64,000 bases of DNA, from NCBI RefSeq assembly GCF_004362525.1, contig NZ_SNXS01000002.1:124001-188000 (forward strand), written 5' to 3'. Under the pieces are notes generated by a model. The model was not told the origin of the DNA. It searched no databases and was given only the letters and a program-made list of their open reading frames with translations. Position 1 is the first letter of the stretch; the number at the start of each line of letters is the position of its first letter. Shown piece after piece: positions 1 to 9,601 of the stretch. Source of the stretch: Roseateles toxinivorans. GTDB taxonomy: Bacteria > Pseudomonadota > Gammaproteobacteria > Burkholderiales > Burkholderiaceae_C. The position numbers and the translations under genes were made by a program.

Positions 1-261
1 CCGCCGGTGCCCACCACCTCGATCTTCTCGCGCAGCGATGGCATCGTCGCTTGGCGCTGCAGCGTCAACGAGCCGGCGGCGCACACCGAGAACATCGAGG
101 TGCAGGCCAGCCATGTCGGCCTGGGCCTGAACCCGGTCGCGCTGTACGCCATCGCCGACCGATTGGCGCAGGACCCGGAGCAGTGGCGGCACTTTGAGCC
201 TACCGGCGCCCGGCGCTGGTTCTTCCGCACCCACCCAAGCTCCACGACGACCAGAACCTGA
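1..261 (+). CDS. alpha/beta hydrolase, C-terminal part (5' end outside window)
   Basis: The frame is open from base 1 and stops at 261, so only the last 86 residues are seen. The fragment carries what looks like the acid and histidine of a serine-hydrolase triad: Asp in SRSDGIV and His in ASHVGLGLNP. These are followed by the YAIADRLAQ helix typical of the C-terminus of lipase-like alpha/beta hydrolases. The nucleophile serine would lie upstream, outside the window. The stop codon directly abuts the ATG of the next hydrolase, so the two are probably co-transcribed. Substrate cannot be told from this part; an esterase or lipase role is an inference from the fold. Confidence 0.75.
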   Translation, partial: PPVPTTSIFSRSDGIVAWRCSVNEPAAHTENIEVQASHVGLGLNPVALYAIADRLAQDPEQWRHFEPTGARRWFFRTHPSSTTTRT

Positions 262-1149
262 ATGCAGATACGCGCCAACGGCATCAACCTCGAAGTCGAA
301 TCATTCGGCCCTGCCTCCGGCGAACCGCTGCTGCTGATCATGGGCCTGGGCATGCAGCTGCTGGCCTGGCATGAGGACTTTGTGCAAGACCTGGTGGCCA
401 CCGGCTTTCGCGTCATCCGCTTCGACAACCGCGACGTAGGCCTGAGCCAGTCCTTCGACGCCGAGGGCCTGCCCCATATCGGCCTGGAGTCGGTCAAGTA
501 CCTGCTGCACATGGCGGTGAAGTCGCCCTATTCGCTCGCGGACATGGCGCTGGACTGCGTCGGCCTGCTCGACGCGCTGGGCCTGGCCAGCGCGCACGTC
601 TGTGGCGCCTCGATGGGCGGCATGATTGCCCAGCAGCTGGCCGCCCGCCACCCCGAGCGGGTGAAGAGCCTGACGCTGATGATGACCACCAGCGGCGCCC
701 GCGCCCTGCCCGGCCCGTCGATGAGAGTGCGCGGCGCGCTGATGGCCAGGCCGCCGTCCAACGACCATGCCGCCGTGGTCGCCAGCTATGTGAGGCTGTA
801 CCAGCTGATCGGCAGCCCCGCCTACCCCAACGACCCCGAGGTCCTGCGCCAGCGCATAGACCGCATCGTGCGGCGCAGCCACCGGCCCCAGGGCACGATG
901 CGCCAGTTGATGGCCATCGCAGCAGACGGCGACCGCTCCGCCCTGCTGGCCCGAATCCAGGCCCCGACGCAGATCATCCACGGCCAGGCCGACCCGCTGG
1001 TGCCGGTGGCCGCCGGCCACGACCTGGCGCGCAAGATCGCCGGCTCCAGGCTGGACCTGATCGACGGCATGGGGCATGACCTGCCCCCGGCGCTGTGGCC
1101 GCGCTTCATTGCCAATATCCGCACTGCGGCGGCACGGGCTGCGAGCTAG
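262..1149 (+). CDS. alpha/beta hydrolase fold protein
   Basis: A 295-residue cytoplasmic alpha/beta hydrolase with no signal peptide. The nucleophile elbow is CGASMGG with Ser117, the likely acid is Asp244 in GQADPLVPV and the likely base is His272 in GMGHDL. This is the order and spacing expected for the fold. An oxyanion-hole region is visible near residues 24-31 (LLIMGLGM). The ATG follows the upstream hydrolase stop with no gap, suggesting a two-gene operon. The family covers esterases, haloperoxidase-like proteins and ring-cleavage hydrolases, so the substrate stays open. The fold and triad are seen; a general esterase function is inferred. Confidence 0.85.
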   Translation: MQIRANGINLEVESFGPASGEPLLLIMGLGMQLLAWHEDFVQDLVATGFRVIRFDNRDVGLSQSFDAEGLPHIGLESVKYLLHMAVKSPYSLADMALDCVGLLDALGLASAHVCGASMGGMIAQQLAARHPERVKSLTLMMTTSGARALPGPSMRVRGALMARPPSNDHAAVVASYVRLYQLIGSPAYPNDPEVLRQRIDRIVRRSHRPQGTMRQLMAIAADGDRSALLARIQAPTQIIHGQADPLVPVAAGHDLARKIAGSRLDLIDGMGHDLPPALWPRFIANIRTAAARAAS

Positions 1150-1261
1150 CAAAGCCCCACAAGCCGCGTAACGCGCTGCAGGCTCCTACACTCCACGGTT
1201 CTGGAGACCTCGGGGTTCCCGCCGGGAAGCCGAGGCCGCCTCACCGCACCGGAGTAGCACC

Positions 1262-3364
1262 ATGGCCCGCAAGACCCCCATCGAACGCTATCGCAATATC
1301 GGCATCTCCGCGCATATCGATGCCGGCAAGACGACGACGACCGAGCGCATCCTGTTCTACACCGGGGTCAATCACAAAATTGGCGAGGTGCATGACGGCG
1401 CTGCGACGATGGACTGGATGGAGCAGGAGCAGGAGCGGGGCATCACCATCACCTCGGCCGCCACCACCTGCTTCTGGAAGGGCATGGACCTGAGCCTGCC
1501 CGAGCACCGCATCAACATCATCGACACCCCCGGCCATGTGGACTTCACGATCGAGGTCGAGCGCTCGATGCGCGTGCTCGACGGCGCGGTGATGGTCTAT
1601 GACTCGGTGGGCGGCGTGCAGCCGCAGAGCGAGACCGTCTGGCGCCAGGCCAACAAGTACAAGGTGCCGCGGCTGGCCTTCGTCAACAAGATGGACCGCG
1701 TCGGCGCCGACTTCTTCCGCGTGCGCCAGATGATGGTGGACCGGCTGCGCGCCAATCCGGTGCCCATCGTCGTGCCCATAGGCGCCGAGGAGAACTTCAA
1801 GGGCGTCGTCGACCTCTTGAAGATGAAGGCCATCTTCTGGGACGAGGCCTCGCAGGGCATGAAGTTCAGCTACGAAGCGATTCCGGCCGAGCTGCTGGAG
1901 ACGTGCAAGAGCTGGCGCGAGAAGATGGTCGAGGCCGCGGCCGAGGCCAGCGAGGAGCTGATGAACCGCTACCTCGAGGCAGGCGAACTGAGCGAGCAGG
2001 ACATCAAGCTCGGCATACGCACGCGCACCCTGGCCGGCGAGATCCAGCCCATGCTGTGCGGCTCGGCCTTCAAGAACAAGGGCGTGCAGCGCATGCTCGA
2101 CGCGGTGATCGACTTCATGCCCTCGCCGATCGACATCCCGCCGGTGCCCGGCACCGATGACGATGACAAGGAGACCTCGCGCCGCCCGGCCGACGACGAA
2201 AAGTTCGCCGCCCTGGCCTTCAAGCTGATGACCGACCCCTATGTCGGCCAGCTGACCTTTGTGCGCGTCTATTCCGGCATCCTGAAGTCGGGTGACTCGG
2301 TCTACAACCCGATCCGCGGCAAGAAAGAGCGCATCGGCCGCATCCTGCAGATGCATGCCAACCAGCGCGAGGAGATCAAGGAAATCCTGGCCGGCGACAT
2401 TGCCGCCTGCGTCGGGCTCAAGGACGTGACCACCGGCGAAACGCTGTGCGACCCGGAATCCATCATCACCCTGGAGAAGATGGTCTTCCCCGAGCCGGTG
2501 ATCTCGCAGGCCGTCGAGCCCAAGACCAAGGCCGACCAGGAGAAGATGGGCATCGCCCTGGGCCGCCTGGCCCAGGAGGATCCGTCCTTCCGCGTGCGCA
2601 CCGATGAAGAATCGGGCCAGACCATCATCTCGGGCATGGGCGAGCTGCACCTGGAAATCATCGTTGACCGGATGAAGCGCGAGTTCAGCGTCGAGGCCAA
2701 TGTCGGCAAGCCGCAGGTGGCCTACCGCGAAACCATCCGCAAGTCGGTCACTGACGTCGAAGGCAAGTTCGTGCGCCAGTCGGGCGGCAAGGGCCAGTAC
2801 GGCCACGTCGTGCTGACCGTCGAGCCGCAGGAGCCGGGCAAGGGCTTCGAGTTCGTTGACGCGATCAAGGGCGGCGTGGTGCCGCGCGAGTTCATCCCCG
2901 CCGTCAAGAAGGGCGTGGAAGACTCGCTGCCCAACGGCGTGCTGGCCGGCTTCCCGGTAGTGGACGTCAAGGTAACCCTGACCTTCGGCTCGTACCACGA
3001 GGTTGACTCGAACGAAAACGCGTTCAAGATGGCCGCCAGCCTGGGCTTCAAGGACGGCTGCCGCAAGGCTTCGCCGGTGATACTGGAGCCGATGATGGCC
3101 GTGGAAGTCGAGACGCCCGAGGACTATGCCGGCAACGTGATGGGTGATCTGTCCAGCCGTCGCGGCATGGTGCAGGGCATGGACGATATGGTCGGCGGCG
3201 GCAAGGTCATCAAGGCCGAGGTGCCGCTGAGCGAGATGTTCGGCTACTCGACGACCTTGCGCAGCATGAGCCAGGGCCGCGCCACCTACACGATGGAGTT
3301 CAAGCACTACAGCGAGGCGCCGAAGAACGTGGCTGACGCGATCATCACCTCGCGAGGCAAATGA
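1262..3364 (+). CDS. fusA: elongation factor G (isolated copy)
   Basis: A 700-residue translational GTPase that drives ribosomal translocation. G1 is AHIDAGKTT (residues 17-25), G3 is DTPGH (88-92) and G4 is NKMD (142-145). The rest matches EF-G domains II-V, including the RGMVQGMDD region near the C-terminus. A GGAG ribosome binding site lies at 1251-1254, 7 nt before the ATG. No rpsL, rpsG or tuf gene flanks it, so it is not in the str operon. Burkholderiales often carry a second fusA elsewhere, and this is probably that copy (inference). Length is normal for EF-G and no key residue is missing. Confidence 0.95.
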   Translation: MARKTPIERYRNIGISAHIDAGKTTTTERILFYTGVNHKIGEVHDGAATMDWMEQEQERGITITSAATTCFWKGMDLSLPEHRINIIDTPGHVDFTIEVERSMRVLDGAVMVYDSVGGVQPQSETVWRQANKYKVPRLAFVNKMDRVGADFFRVRQMMVDRLRANPVPIVVPIGAEENFKGVVDLLKMKAIFWDEASQGMKFSYEAIPAELLETCKSWREKMVEAAAEASEELMNRYLEAGELSEQDIKLGIRTRTLAGEIQPMLCGSAFKNKGVQRMLDAVIDFMPSPIDIPPVPGTDDDDKETSRRPADDEKFAALAFKLMTDPYVGQLTFVRVYSGILKSGDSVYNPIRGKKERIGRILQMHANQREEIKEILAGDIAACVGLKDVTTGETLCDPESIITLEKMVFPEPVISQAVEPKTKADQEKMGIALGRLAQEDPSFRVRTDEESGQTIISGMGELHLEIIVDRMKREFSVEANVGKPQVAYRETIRKSVTDVEGKFVRQSGGKGQYGHVVLTVEPQEPGKGFEFVDAIKGGVVPREFIPAVKKGVEDSLPNGVLAGFPVVDVKVTLTFGSYHEVDSNENAFKMAASLGFKDGCRKASPVILEPMMAVEVETPEDYAGNVMGDLSSRRGMVQGMDDMVGGGKVIKAEVPLSEMFGYSTTLRSMSQGRATYTMEFKHYSEAPKNVADAIITSRGK

Positions 3365-3563
3365 CCCTCACTCCAGGGGTTCTGAGATCGATGTTGCGTT
3401 GATATATTGGCAATAGCGCGGACTTTTCCGCGCCTTACGACGCGTGTGAGCAGCTAGATTCAGCGACTGACACCGTTGTCATCGACAACACCAATAGCAA
3501 CCATCTCGAGGGCCGAGGGCGCCACGGGTCGCAAGACCGGTGGTGTGGCGCCTTCGTCCCGTC
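3365..3563. other. intergenic region between fusA and the EAL gene
   Basis: About 200 nt without a convincing gene. It contains an AT-rich patch (GATATATTGGC, about 3401-3411) and a perfect 6-bp hairpin, GCGCGG-N6-CCGCGC, at 3416-3433. The hairpin has no T-tract behind it, so it is not a standard intrinsic terminator. A short in-frame extension of the downstream gene to a GTG at 3540 is possible, but no ribosome binding site supports it. Confidence 0.4.
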
Positions 3564-5993
3564 ATGACCGATCTGCTGACTTCATTGCTGCAACGTTTGC
3601 GCGTCTGGGTACTGGCCGAGCCGGGCGACGGCTGGCCCTCGGGCGGCGCCTTGCGCGCACCCTGGCGGGCCAGCCGTTCCTGGGACCGGCCGCGCGGCCG
3701 GCCGGGCAGCGAGGCCACCTCTACCGCCGACATCCAGCTGAGCGCGCTGCGGGTGATGCTGCTGGCCAGCGTGGTGCTGGCCGGCGTGGTGGGCCTGCAC
3801 AGCGCGGTGATGGCCTTGCTGCGCGGCAAGCCCTGGGCGGTGGTGATCGTGGTGGTGGTGCTGAGCCTGCTCGGGGCCGCGATCCGGCAGGCCCGGCGCA
3901 ACAGCCAGGGCGGCGCCATCCTGCTGCTCTGCGCCGTCTACGCCGCGGCGCTGGCCATCACCATCTCGACCGGCCAGCAACCCGAGCTGTCGCGGCTGGG
4001 CTATGTGCTCAGCTACACCACGCCGCTGGTGGCCGGCCTGCTGATCAACTGGCGCCTGGCGCTGGCCCTGATGGCGCTCAACTCGCTGCTCTTTGTGCTG
4101 GCGGTGACTGGCTACCAGGCGCCGCAGCTGCCGCAGCAGGACGTGCGCCTGCCGCAGTCGCTGTTCTATGTGCATGCGGCGCTGTTCATGTTCTTCAATC
4201 TGTGCCTGCCGCTGGCGGTGTTCCGCCTGGTCGACGGCATGGGCAAGATCCAGCATCGCTTGCGCAGTTCGCGCGAGCTCAGCGAGCAGGTGTTCCAGGC
4301 CGGCAGCGCGCCGACCCTGGTGTGCGGCCCGGCCAACGAGGTGCTGCGCGCCAACAAGCCCTTCCTGCTGCTGTGCGGGCTGGACGACGAGCAGGCGCTG
4401 CACGGCCTGCCACTGGCCGAGTTGCTGAGCGCCCCCGATGGCGAACCCCGAGCCTGGCGGCCCGAGGCCGGCCTGCGCTGGTGCCTGCGGGCAAGCGCCG
4501 GCCCGCGCGAGGTCGAGCTGCGCTCGGCCCATAGCATCGGTCGGCGCCTGCGGGCCTATGGTTTCGACGACGTGACCGAGCTGCGCCGGATGCAGGCCCA
4601 TCTGGCCGAATCGGTGCTGCGTGAGGCCCGGGCCACCTGGCACGACCCGCTGACCGGGCTGCCCAACCGCGGCCGCTGCATCCAGCAGCTCGATGCTCTG
4701 TGCGCGCAAGGCGTCGCCGGGCCGGCCGTCGCGCTGCTGACCCTGCGCATCAGCAATCTGCGCCAGCTCAACGCCCGCTACGGGGTCAGTGCCTGCGATG
4801 AACTGCTCCAGGCCTTTGTGCGCGATCTGCTGGCCGGCCTGCCCGCCGGCACCGAGGTGGCGCGGGTGCGAGGGTCGGTGATCGCGCTGCAGATCCGGGC
4901 CTGCGAGGACGGGGACGAGATGCTGGTGCAGATGCGGCGCCTCTGCGCGTCACTTCCGACTCAGGCGATGGCCGCGGCGCAGCCGGTCGTGCTGGACCTG
5001 GTGTTCGGCCTGGTCGCGGTGCGTGAGCTGCTGACCCGGCAGCCCGGGCAGATCGACGGCGCAGAGCTGCTGCGCTGCTGTGAACTCGCGCTGGACATGG
5101 GCCAAGACCCGCGCTGGCGGCAGGAGTTCAACGGCTTCGGCGTGTTCGATGCCACCACCGCCCGCGCCGTCGAGCGTGGCATGGCGATCGAGGCCGAGCT
5201 GCCACAAGCACTCAGCCAGGGACAGTTGCACCTGCTTTACCAGCCCAAGCTGCGGCCGGACGGCAGCCTGCTGGGTTTCGAGGCCCTGGTGCGCTGGACC
5301 AGCCCGGCCCTGGGCGCGGTCTCTCCGGTCGAGTTCATTCCGGTGGCCGAAGCCTGCGGCCTGGTGGGTGGCATCACCGACTGGGTCGTCGAGGCCGCCT
5401 GTGCCCAGCTGGGCCGCTGGCGGGCCGGGGCCAGCGCGGCCGCACCGTACCATGTGGCCGTCAACCTGTCGGCCCACGATCTGGAGCGTGGCGACTTGTT
5501 CGACATGCTGACCGGCGCGCTGGCCCGCCACGGCGTGACGGCCTCCCAGCTGGAGCTGGAGGTGACCGAGTCGGCACTGACCCGGCAGCCGGCGCGGGCC
5601 TTGCAGCAGTTGCAGCGTCTGCACGAGGCCGGCTTCACGATCGCCATCGATGACTTCGGCACCGGCTATTCCTCGCTGGCCAAGCTGGTCGATCTGCCGA
5701 TAGACGTGCTGAAAATCGACCGCTCCTTCCTGCGCCAGCTGCCCGGCGATCTGCGGCGCGAGCGGGTTGTGCGCTCGGTCGTGTCGCTGGCGCACAGCCT
5801 GAACCTGCGGGTGGTGGCCGAAGGCGTCGAGTCCGACCGGCAGCTGGCCTTTCTGCAAGCGCTGGGCGTTCATGGCCTGCAGGGCTATCTGTTCGGCCGG
5901 CCCGAGCTGCCCGGGCATTGGCAGGAGCTGATGTGCCAGGGCCGCATGCCAGGCCCCGCCGCCACCGAAACGGCGCTCGTCACTCCGCCGTGA
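3564..5993 (+). CDS. membrane-bound EAL phosphodiesterase with degenerate GGDEF domain
   Basis: An 809-residue c-di-GMP signalling protein. Hydrophobic segments in the first 230 residues form a multi-pass membrane sensor, followed by a PAS-like linker. A GGDEF-type domain starts at DPLTGLPNRG (about residue 361), but the active site reads RVRGSVIAL where GGDEF should be, so it should not make c-di-GMP. The EAL domain is intact: FEALVRW (about 573), VNLSAHD, ELEVTES, DDFGTGYSS, KIDRSF, AEGVE and LQGYLFGRP. The expected output is c-di-GMP hydrolysis to pGpG. ATG 3564 was chosen over GTG 3540 because it is the better start codon; neither has a clear ribosome binding site. The 3' end overlaps the next gene by 14 nt on the opposite strand. 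Confidence 0.88.
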   Translation: MTDLLTSLLQRLRVWVLAEPGDGWPSGGALRAPWRASRSWDRPRGRPGSEATSTADIQLSALRVMLLASVVLAGVVGLHSAVMALLRGKPWAVVIVVVVLSLLGAAIRQARRNSQGGAILLLCAVYAAALAITISTGQQPELSRLGYVLSYTTPLVAGLLINWRLALALMALNSLLFVLAVTGYQAPQLPQQDVRLPQSLFYVHAALFMFFNLCLPLAVFRLVDGMGKIQHRLRSSRELSEQVFQAGSAPTLVCGPANEVLRANKPFLLLCGLDDEQALHGLPLAELLSAPDGEPRAWRPEAGLRWCLRASAGPREVELRSAHSIGRRLRAYGFDDVTELRRMQAHLAESVLREARATWHDPLTGLPNRGRCIQQLDALCAQGVAGPAVALLTLRISNLRQLNARYGVSACDELLQAFVRDLLAGLPAGTEVARVRGSVIALQIRACEDGDEMLVQMRRLCASLPTQAMAAAQPVVLDLVFGLVAVRELLTRQPGQIDGAELLRCCELALDMGQDPRWRQEFNGFGVFDATTARAVERGMAIEAELPQALSQGQLHLLYQPKLRPDGSLLGFEALVRWTSPALGAVSPVEFIPVAEACGLVGGITDWVVEAACAQLGRWRAGASAAAPYHVAVNLSAHDLERGDLFDMLTGALARHGVTASQLELEVTESALTRQPARALQQLQRLHEAGFTIAIDDFGTGYSSLAKLVDLPIDVLKIDRSFLRQLPGDLRRERVVRSVVSLAHSLNLRVVAEGVESDRQLAFLQALGVHGLQGYLFGRPELPGHWQELMCQGRMPGPAATETALVTPP

Positions 5994-6942
5994 TCTTGCG
6001 GTCCCGCACCAGCTTGCCCCAGATCCTGCTCTCGCTATCGATATAGCTGGCCAGCTCTTCGCGGGTACCGGGCGCGGGGGTCAGGCCATGCTTGAGCAGC
6101 TCGTCGCGCACCTGGGGCGTGGTCAGCACCCTGACCAGCTCCTTGTTCCAGCGCTCCAGGACTGCCACCGGCGTCTTGCCCGGCGCGACGAAGGCGTACC
6201 AGTTGCTGGCGTTGAAGCCCGGATAGCCCGATTCGGCAATCGTCGGCACGTTGGGCATGTAAGCCGGGCGCGTCGGGCCGGTGGTGGCGATCGGGATCAA
6301 CTTGCCGGCCTCGATATGCGGCAGGGCCGTCGGTGGCGCAGCGTAGTAGGCGGCCACGCGACCGCCCAGCAGATCCTGCAGGGCCGGGGCACCGCCCTTG
6401 TAAGGAATATGCACGGTGTCGATGCCCGCGCGCTGGTTCAGCAATTCGCCGGCCAGGTGCGAGGCCGAGCCCGCGCCGGTGGAGGCAAAGTCCAGCGTGC
6501 CGGGTTTGGCCTTGGCCTTCGCGATGAAGTCGGCAAAGGTCTTGATGCCGGTGCCCGGATGCACGACCAGCACATTGGGAAAGCTCACGCCCATGGTCAG
6601 CGGCGCAAGGTCCTTCTGCGGGTCGTAGCCGACCTTCATCATGTGCGGCGCAATCGTCAGCGGGCCGATCGAGCCAAGCAGGATGACCGAGCCATCGGCC
6701 GGCGCTGCGGCCAGGTACTGATGGGCGATATTGCCGCCGGCCCCGGCGCGGTTCTCCACCACCACAGTCTGGCCGAGATTGTCCTGCAGCTTCTTGGCGA
6801 TGATGCGTGCGGCCGCGTCGGTGGCGCCGCCGGCTGCAAAGCCGACCACCACGGTCAGTGTCTTCTTCGGCAGTTCCTGGGCCTGCGCATGGGCGCCGAC
6901 CAGCAGCGCAAGGGTGGTCAGCCAGAGGGCTCTTCTTTGCAT
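5980..6942 (-). CDS. Bug/TctC-family solute-binding receptor
   Basis: A 320-residue periplasmic binding protein of the tripartite tricarboxylate transporter receptor family. It has a signal peptide (positive start, hydrophobic core, cleavage near AHAQA, residues 18-22). Family hallmarks are present: VVVGFAAGGATDAAAR, VVENRAGAGGNIA and HIPYKGGAPALQDLLGGRV. The ligand is probably a di- or tricarboxylate, given that tcuA and tcuB lie just upstream on the same strand. A GGAG ribosome binding site precedes the ATG. No TctA or TctB membrane gene is next to it, so it is an orphan receptor, as most Bug proteins are. Its place in the operon is the one TcuC, a different transporter type, holds in Salmonella. 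Confidence 0.9.
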   Translation of the reverse strand: MQRRALWLTTLALLVGAHAQAQELPKKTLTVVVGFAAGGATDAAARIIAKKLQDNLGQTVVVENRAGAGGNIAHQYLAAAPADGSVILLGSIGPLTIAPHMMKVGYDPQKDLAPLTMGVSFPNVLVVHPGTGIKTFADFIAKAKAKPGTLDFASTGAGSASHLAGELLNQRAGIDTVHIPYKGGAPALQDLLGGRVAAYYAAPPTALPHIEAGKLIPIATTGPTRPAYMPNVPTIAESGYPGFNASNWYAFVAPGKTPVAVLERWNKELVRVLTTPQVRDELLKHGLTPAPGTREELASYIDSESRIWGKLVRDRKITAE

Positions 6943-6961
6943 GGAATGTCTCCTGTTGGAT

Positions 6962-8134
6962 TCAGTCTTCGGTGAGGTGCAGGCGGCTCGGCTGGCGCTT
7001 CTCGATCGCCCACTTCAGCAGCGCCGCGCTGCGGTAGATGCCATGGGCAAACTTGCCATAGGGCAGGGTGGCGAACAAGGCCATCACCGCGCCCAGGTGC
7101 AGGCACAGCATCAGGCCGAGCGCCGAGGTCTGGCGCAGCAGCATCAGCGCAAGGCCGCTGGCGGCGGTGAGCAGCAGCAGCGCGATGAAGCCGCGGTCCA
7201 TGGGCCGCTGCGCCAGGTCTTGCTGCAGCGGGTGGCGACGCAGGTTCAGCCAGAACAGCCCTAGGGTGCCGGCCACCAGCGCCAGCCCGCCGCTGATGCC
7301 CAGCAGCTTGGGCAGGCTCAGGTAGCCATAGGGCGCCTGCCAGCCGAGCAAATAGTGATACAGCGTGGCCACGCTGGTGGCAGCAAAGCAGAGCATGAAG
7401 CCGTAGAAGGTCAGGTGGTGGAAGCGCCGGCGCAAGAGGCTGAAGGCGTCGTCCTCGTTGTTGCAGCCCTCGCCGTGGCCGCCGCCGAGGTATTTGAGGC
7501 GCAGCACGTCGTGGGTGGCCTCGCCGGCGGCGGCGCCCGACAGCGGGCCTGGAGACTCGGACCTCCAGAACTGGCGCACTCCGATGGCAAGCGCCAGCGC
7601 AGCGAACAGGAAGATCGGCGCGAACAGGCCGACCATCAGGTTATGCGGAAAGATCGCGTAGAAGCTGCCCGGCCCGGGCGCCTGCCACAGCCCGCCCTGC
7701 AGCAGGGCGGCCAAGGCCAGGAACAGGCTCAGCGCGGCGGCCAGGGCCAAGGTCAGGGTCAGGCCTTGCCGCTGGTAGAGCTTGCCCAGCGCCGGCGGCC
7801 AGGCGAACTCGGTATAGGTCTGCAGCCGCACCTTGGCCATCGCCTGCGGCACATTGACCGCGAACTCATGCGGCGGCGCGTACTGGCAGGCATGCAGGCA
7901 GGCGCCGCAGTTGTGGCAAAGATTGGCCAGCAGGTGGATATCGGTCTTGGCGAACTCGAGCCTACGCGTCATCGCCGGAAACACGGCGCAAAAGCCTTCG
8001 CAGTAGCGGCAGGCATTGCAGATCTGCATCTGGCGGCCGACCTCGGCCTCGTCGGTCGTCAAGGCGCGTATCGGTATCACGCGGCCCTGGCCCAGCGCAG
8101 CGGCCTCGCGGGTCAGTGCCTCAAGCTGCTGCAT
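6962..8134 (-). CDS. tcuB: TcuB, Fe-S/heme membrane protein of tricarballylate/citrate utilisation
   Basis: A 390-residue protein that passes electrons from the reduced flavin of TcuA to the quinone pool, as described for the Salmonella family. Two four-cysteine clusters are visible near the N-terminus: C39NAC-x2-C-x3-C and C73HNC-x2-C-x3-C, consistent with two 4Fe-4S clusters. Several hydrophobic segments follow, with histidines that could bind heme. The ATG at 8134 was chosen because it gives the usual 14-nt overlap with tcuA. An upstream GTG at 8158 would extend it by eight residues inside tcuA. It is translated after tcuA and before the TctC-like receptor gene. Confidence 0.9.
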   Translation of the reverse strand: MQQLEALTREAAALGQGRVIPIRALTTDEAEVGRQMQICNACRYCEGFCAVFPAMTRRLEFAKTDIHLLANLCHNCGACLHACQYAPPHEFAVNVPQAMAKVRLQTYTEFAWPPALGKLYQRQGLTLTLALAAALSLFLALAALLQGGLWQAPGPGSFYAIFPHNLMVGLFAPIFLFAALALAIGVRQFWRSESPGPLSGAAAGEATHDVLRLKYLGGGHGEGCNNEDDAFSLLRRRFHHLTFYGFMLCFAATSVATLYHYLLGWQAPYGYLSLPKLLGISGGLALVAGTLGLFWLNLRRHPLQQDLAQRPMDRGFIALLLLTAASGLALMLLRQTSALGLMLCLHLGAVMALFATLPYGKFAHGIYRSAALLKWAIEKRQPSRLHLTED

Positions 8135-9524
8135 GGCTGTGTTCCTTGATCGCGGCAAGCGCCGCCTGAGTGCCGGCGATGCGGCCGAAGGCCGTGCCTA
8201 TCGACATGCCCACGCCGGCCGTGTAACCCTTGCCCAGCACATTGCCGGCCATCATCTCGCCTGCCACGAACAGGTTGTCGCTGGCACGGCCGCCGAAGTG
8301 CGCCGCGGCGCGCGCATCGACCTTCAGACCGAGATAGGTGAAGGTCACGCCGGGGCGCAGCGCATAGCCGTAGAACGGTGGCGTATCAAGTGGGCGGGCC
8401 CAGTGCGTCTTGGCCGGTGCCAGGCCCTCGGTGTGGCAGTCATCCAGGGCAGTGTGGTCGAAGCTGCCGACGCGGCAGGCGGCGTTGTAGCGCTCCAGCG
8501 TCTGCACAAAGGTGTTCGGCTCCAGGCCAAGCATGACGGCGAGCTCATGCAGCGAATCCGCCTGCGTGCCCGGGAACACCGGCGGCATGAAGCGGCCCAC
8601 CGCCTTGGCGTCGATGATGGACCAGGCCACCTGGCCCGGCTGCTGGGCCACCAGCCGGCCCCAGATCGCGTAGCGCTTGGGCCAGAAGTCCTCGCCCTCG
8701 TCGTAGAAGCGCTGGGCCTCGCGGTTCACCACCACGCCCAGCGACACGCAGTCGATGCGGGTGCAGATGCCGCCGTCGTACAGCGGCGCACGAGCGTCGA
8801 TGGCCACCATATGCGCCTGCGTGGCGTCGCCGATCATGTCGGCGCCCGCGCCCTGCATGAAGCGCAACAGCGTGCCGGTGTTGAAGCGGGTGCCACGTAT
8901 CAGGAAGTTGTCGGCCGGGTGCTCGCCGCGCTCATTCACGCCCCAGGCTTCACGCAACCATTCGCGGTTGGACTCGAAGCCACCGGCGGCCAGCACGCAG
9001 CTGCGGGCTTCAATCCGTTCGCTGCCGACCCAGGCCGCGACGAAGCGGCCCTCGTCCAGCTCCAGGCTATCGACCGGCGCCTCGTAGCGCACCTGCACGC
9101 CCAGCCGCTCGGCACTGCGATAGTACGCATTGACCAGGGCCTTGCCGCCCCCCATGAAGAAGGCGTTGGTGCGCGCGGTATGCAGCGCCCCGGACAGCGA
9201 GGGTTGGAAGTGGACGCCATGGCTGCGCATCCAGGGCCGGCAGGTCGAGGACTCGCGTATCACCAGCCGCGCCAGCGCCTCGTTGGTAGCGCCGCCGGTG
9301 ACCTTCAGCAGATCCTGCCAATACTCCTCTTCGGTGTAGGCCTCGACCAGCACGTCCTGCGGCGCGTCATGCATGCAGCGCAGATTGCGTGTGTGTTGCG
9401 AGTTGCCGCCGCGCCAGGCCTGGGGCGAGGCCTCCAGCAGCAGCACGCTGGCGCCGGCCTCGCGTGCCATCAGCGCGGCGCACAGCGCCGCATTGCCACC
9501 ACCAATCACCAGCACGTCGATCAC
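8121..9524 (-). CDS. tcuA: TcuA, FAD-dependent tricarballylate dehydrogenase
   Basis: A 467-residue flavoprotein of the fumarate reductase/succinate dehydrogenase flavoprotein fold. The FAD-binding [12 protein letters not shown] motif lies at residues 6-17, and the C-terminal FAD contact is [20 protein letters not shown]. In Salmonella this enzyme oxidises tricarballylate to cis-aconitate and needs TcuB to be reoxidised. Here it is directly followed by tcuB with a 14-nt overlap and preceded by a LysR gene on the same strand, matching the tcuR-tcuA-tcuB order. The substrate could be tricarballylate or a related tricarboxylate; the assignment rests on family resemblance and gene order. Confidence 0.88.
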   Translation of the reverse strand: MIDVLVIGGGNAALCAALMAREAGASVLLLEASPQAWRGGNSQHTRNLRCMHDAPQDVLVEAYTEEEYWQDLLKVTGGATNEALARLVIRESSTCRPWMRSHGVHFQPSLSGALHTARTNAFFMGGGKALVNAYYRSAERLGVQVRYEAPVDSLELDEGRFVAAWVGSERIEARSCVLAAGGFESNREWLREAWGVNERGEHPADNFLIRGTRFNTGTLLRFMQGAGADMIGDATQAHMVAIDARAPLYDGGICTRIDCVSLGVVVNREAQRFYDEGEDFWPKRYAIWGRLVAQQPGQVAWSIIDAKAVGRFMPPVFPGTQADSLHELAVMLGLEPNTFVQTLERYNAACRVGSFDHTALDDCHTEGLAPAKTHWARPLDTPPFYGYALRPGVTFTYLGLKVDARAAAHFGGRASDNLFVAGEMMAGNVLGKGYTAGVGMSIGTAFGRIAGTQAALAAIKEHSHAAA

Positions 9525-9601
9525 GCTTCACCTCCATCGAAGTGAGAGCGATCCTAGGCTTCAAGTCGTGCCGCCGCCAGCAGGCGACCGGCATGGGGGT
9601 T

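Noticed and set aside
1241-3307. A 688-codon open frame on the minus strand opposite fusA
   Set aside because: It lies wholly antisense to a clear EF-G gene, its product is rich in His/Arg/Leu/Gly without any domain, and such frames are common opposite high-GC genes.
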